Notes under the pieces: generated by a model
Databases searched by the model: none
Told to the model about the DNA's origin: nothing
The model's input: only the letters and a program-made list of their open reading frames with translations
Assembly (NCBI RefSeq): GCF_010500955.1
Contig: NZ_QVMJ01000005.1
Span: 97,704-161,703, forward strand
Direction of reading: 5' to 3'
DNA length: 64,000 nucleotides
DNA from: Bacteroides sp. 519
GTDB lineage: Bacteria; Bacteroidota; Bacteroidia; Bacteroidales; Bacteroidaceae
Shown: positions 63,024 to 64,000 of the stretch, piece after piece
Layout: each line of letters opens with the position of its first letter
Numbering within the stretch: position 1 is the stretch's first letter
Made by a program: the position numbers and the translations under genes

Positions 63024-64000
63024 AATTCGTATTTGTAAGATATGGGAATGGAAATTTCTACAAGTGTGCCTGGTTTCGGCGAATCCATGACATTCAGATT
63101 CCGGACATCAAACTCTATTCTTTCAACATTATGTGAATTAAGCAGTTCAATGGTTTGCTTTAAAATCTGTAATCCCTTTTTTGTTCCATTATCACTGGTA
63201 TTTATATTTTTAACCTGAAAACCAACTCCATTATCTGCTATCGCTATTTTAATCCAGTTAGAATGAATCCGGGCAGATATCTCAATGCGATCGTTCTGGT
63301 TTGGTAGAGGAAAAGCTGATTTAATAGCATTCTCTACTGGTATTTGAATTATCATGGAGGGGACATTCATATTGGTATCGATTGCACCATCTATTTTCCA
63401 CTCTATCTGGGGAAAAGTAGTAGCAATGCTACAAGTGAGATCCAAATAGTTACGTACAATCTCAAGTTCGGTGCCAAGAGATGTGAATATTTTGTCGGAC
63501 ATTAACAGTTCATTTCTCAATGACTTCACCAGTAAATCAATGGTTTCATATTCTGCAGTGTTGCGCAAAGAAGGCAGTATGGCCGTTATTACATTTTTCA
63601 CATAGTGTGGGGTCATCCTGTTTTTTATATTCTTCGCTCTGAGTGCAGTTAATTGGCTTAATTGCTTATTGTATTCCTGCTTTTTTCGGCTTCTCCAATA
63701 AAATGCGATAACAATAAACACAACACAAATAAATACTGCGGCCAGTAAAATTAAATAATTCTGATTTTTGAGTTTCAATACACTCTGCTCTCCGGTTATA
63801 ATACGAATATCCCTATTCAGTAGCATTGTATCTCGCTCGTGACGTAAATTCATTTCGGCAATGTTGTTTTGCAGGGTGATATTCCGTAGCGAATCATTGA
63901 ATTCATCGGCCAGTTCACGATACTTATACGCTTTAGGGTAATCTTTTCTTTTCCGATATAGTTCTTCCAAACGCTTATTATTATAATAGATATAAATAGG
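63020..64000 (-). CDS. LytS-type sensor histidine kinase (partial, N-terminus outside the window)
   Basis: The frame is open to the window edge, so the N-terminus is missing. The visible part begins with a TPR-like helix (RLEELYRKRKDYPKAYKYRE) and a coiled segment. One membrane helix follows (YLILLAAVFICVVFIVIAFY, about 83-102 from the first visible Leu-Glu), then the His-kinase dimerisation motif around KNRMTPHYVKNVITAILPSL. The family usually has NPHFLFN, so the box is divergent although the His is kept. The ATPase domain has IADNGVGFQV and KGLQILKQTIELLN. The layout (TPR sensor, membrane helix, HK) is common in Bacteroidetes. Translationally coupled to the LytTR regulator. Confidence 0.88.
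   Translation of the reverse strand, partial: PIYIYYNNKRLEELYRKRKDYPKAYKYRELADEFNDSLRNITLQNNIAEMNLRHERDTMLLNRDIRIITGEQSVLKLKNQNYLILLAAVFICVVFIVIAFYWRSRKKQEYNKQLSQLTALRAKNIKNRMTPHYVKNVITAILPSLRNTAEYETIDLLVKSLRNELLMSDKIFTSLGTELEIVRNYLDLTCSIATTFPQIEWKIDGAIDTNMNVPSMIIQIPVENAIKSAFPLPNQNDRIEISARIHSNWIKIAIADNGVGFQVKNINTSDNGTKKGLQILKQTIELLNSHNVERIEFDVRNLNVMDSPKPGTLVEISIPISYKYEL

Overview
The window is chromosomal DNA of a low-GC member of the Bacteroidales. Evidence: a SusC/SusD polysaccharide utilization locus, TAnnTTTG-type promoters, Ser-type sulfatase, the gene order DUF1599 / BT_3928-like / tpiA / SPOR / folE, an ExbB-ExbD-TonB-pdxJ cluster and a DAHP synthase-chorismate mutase fusion. The genus cannot be fixed from the sequence alone. 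No rRNA, CRISPR array, IS element or phage is visible.

Layout. 1-2.3 kb: edge of a secreted-peptide locus (a double-glycine leader peptide cut by the window start and a C39-like/VKOR/thioredoxin protein), next to a truncated UDP-galactopyranose mutase gene. 2.6-5 kb: small accessory genes and an acyltransferase. 5-8 kb: anaerobic ribonucleotide reductase nrdDG behind a cobalamin riboswitch. 8.3-23.2 kb: housekeeping genes (CYTH protein, tRNA-Gly, tRNA-Tyr, ribH, recF, a DUF721 gene, tpiA, folE, dnaG), a polysaccharide-export SLBB protein, a sulfatase and ohr. 23.3-34.8 kb: an ABC transporter pair, a LysM/M23 peptidase, ndk, recG, ispD, a DJ-1 protein, TonB/ExbD/ExbB, pdxJ and nadK. 34.9-38 kb: a UvrD-like helicase and a DUF5723 protein. 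38.4-56.6 kb: a polysaccharide utilization locus read mostly on the minus strand (sugar porter, DUF5107 TPR protein, SusE-like lipoprotein with a 3' frameshift, SusC, SusD, GH30, a chimeric GH2/heparinase-type remnant, GH2) with a divergent AraC regulator. 56.7-64 kb: TerB-like protein, a small Cys-rich protein, then the Phe/Tyr biosynthesis operon (pheA, aminotransferase, DAHP synthase-chorismate mutase, tyrA) behind a Phe/Tyr-rich leader peptide and terminator, and a LytTR two-component pair cut by the window end.

Three layers of structure lie outside the genes. (1) Tandem arrays with an exact 22- or 23-nt period, each with its own unit sequence, sit downstream of gene ends at six loci. (2) Long imperfect inverted repeats fill many intergenic gaps. 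Their arms are built from short repeated words that differ between loci, but several share a core resembling CCATGCGGCATCG. (3) A palindrome based on GAGACGCAAT occurs four times, and two copies supply the last codons of nadK and of the aminotransferase gene. The two RNA regulators, the cobalamin riboswitch on nrdD and the aromatic attenuator on pheA, are the best supported regulatory features.
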